50,882 nucleotides of DNA from Flavobacterium sp. Lineage in GTDB: Bacteria; Bacteroidota; Bacteroidia; Flavobacteriales; Flavobacteriaceae. The translations under genes and the position numbers were made by a program. Positions 50,603 through 50,882 of the stretch are shown piece after piece; within the stretch, counting starts at the first letter, position 1; each line of letters starts with the position of its first letter. Location of the stretch: positions 1 through 50,882 of the forward strand of contig JAGORP010000003.1 in NCBI GenBank assembly GCA_018062725.1. Direction: 5' to 3'. The notes beneath the pieces are model-generated. The model saw nothing but the letters and a program-made list of their open reading frames with translations. It was not told the origin of the DNA and did no database searches.

Positions 50603-50882
50603 TTGAAACCAAACGAAATCAAAATTCTTCATTTAGACAGTAATCATCCTTTACTTTGGGAAGAATTACAACAGGCCGGATTTCAAAATTTTGAAGATTT
50701 TTCGTCTTCCAAAACAGAAATAGAATCCAAAATCTCCAATTATCACGGTATTGTCATTCGAAGCCGATTTAAAATTGATCAAACTTTTTTAGACAAAGCT
50801 ACCAACCTACAATTTATTGCCCGAGTAGGCGCTGGATTGGAAAGTATCGATTGTGAATATGCTCTTTCCAAAGGAGTTCACC
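50603..50882 (+). CDS. D-2-hydroxyacid dehydrogenase, 5' part only (phosphoglycerate-dehydrogenase-like)
   Basis: The frame runs 93 codons to the window edge. KILHLDSNHPLLWEELQQAG is the catalytic-domain N-terminus, and GIVIRSRFKIDQTFLDKA and LQFIARVGAGLESIDCEYA match the substrate-binding RxGxGxxxID region of D-2-hydroxyacid dehydrogenases (SerA/PGDH type). The start is taken as TTG at 50603, because no in-frame ATG exists after the promoter at 50555-50584 and the residues after it (KPNEIKIL) fit the family. The nucleotide-binding domain lies beyond the window, so the substrate cannot be judged. Confidence 0.85.
   Translation, partial: MKPNEIKILHLDSNHPLLWEELQQAGFQNFEDFSSSKTEIESKISNYHGIVIRSRFKIDQTFLDKATNLQFIARVGAGLESIDCEYALSKGVH

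Noticed and set aside
1..50882. CRISPR arrays, tRNA/rRNA genes, transposases, phage genes
   Set aside because: Read-through of all intergenic regions showed no spaced direct repeats, cloverleaf-like segments, or recognisable mobile-element proteins.

Overview
The window looks like chromosomal DNA of a Flavobacterium-like member of the Bacteroidota. The base composition is AT-rich. Many upstream regions carry the Bacteroidota -7 promoter element TAnnTTTG, and Shine-Dalgarno sequences are essentially absent. The gene content is also typical: a DUF4270 lipoprotein, a type IX secretion (T9SS) sorting tail, an acyl-ACP desaturase, an OlsF-like aminolipid acyltransferase, a bacilliredoxin and heme genes next to an AraC regulator. 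No tRNA, rRNA, CRISPR array, transposase or phage gene was seen. The last few codons of glmS at the left edge and most of a D-2-hydroxyacid dehydrogenase at the right edge lie outside the window.

Layout. 1-4261 (minus): a GT5-like N-terminal domain protein, a DUF4270 lipoprotein and glmS form a tight operon. 4369-11771 (plus): panC, panD, a flippase-like membrane protein, a degenerate esterase-fold protein, radA, an HExxH protein and an AsmA-like/GT51 transglycosylase. 11787-15371: a Tas-type aldo/keto reductase, a LURP-one/scramblase-like protein, an OmpA-family lipoprotein and exonuclease III. 15445-18297 (minus): an AT-rich accessory block of three unrecognised envelope proteins. 18653-20473: OlsF-like bifunctional acyltransferase. 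20478-27821: heme locus, with hemA-hemC leftward and an AraC regulator, hemH, hemJ, an NtrY-like histidine kinase and an enoyl-CoA hydratase rightward. 27962-30872 (minus): HD hydrolase, acyl-ACP desaturase, PlsC and bacilliredoxin. 30962-36154 (minus): metG followed by an AT-rich three-gene cassette headed by a TIGR04255-like protein, then a HAD hydrolase and a CAT-fold acyltransferase. 36290-38397 (plus): LD-carboxypeptidase, YraN and an ACT-like protein. 38451-43320 (minus): an EEP-fold protein bracketed by inverted repeats, mfd and a SCO protein. 43425-50882 (plus): a large T9SS propeller protein, an M13 peptidase, an acetyl-CoA hydrolase/transferase and the start of a hydroxyacid dehydrogenase.

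Most of the window is housekeeping: amino-sugar, pantothenate and heme synthesis, DNA repair, translation, peptidoglycan and lipid metabolism. The accessory signals are the three-gene cassette at 32275-34017, the envelope-protein block at 15445-18297 and the EEP gene at 38451-39173. Two dispersed repeat families stand out. One is a palindromic element built on TTTAACCGC...CGCAAAG (27848, 38399, 39213), whose two arms flank the EEP gene. The other is built on GATTGCTTCG...CTCGCAA (34425, 37272), and one copy is translated in frame inside metG. The best candidate for an undescribed system is the three-gene cassette; its function cannot be read from the sequence.
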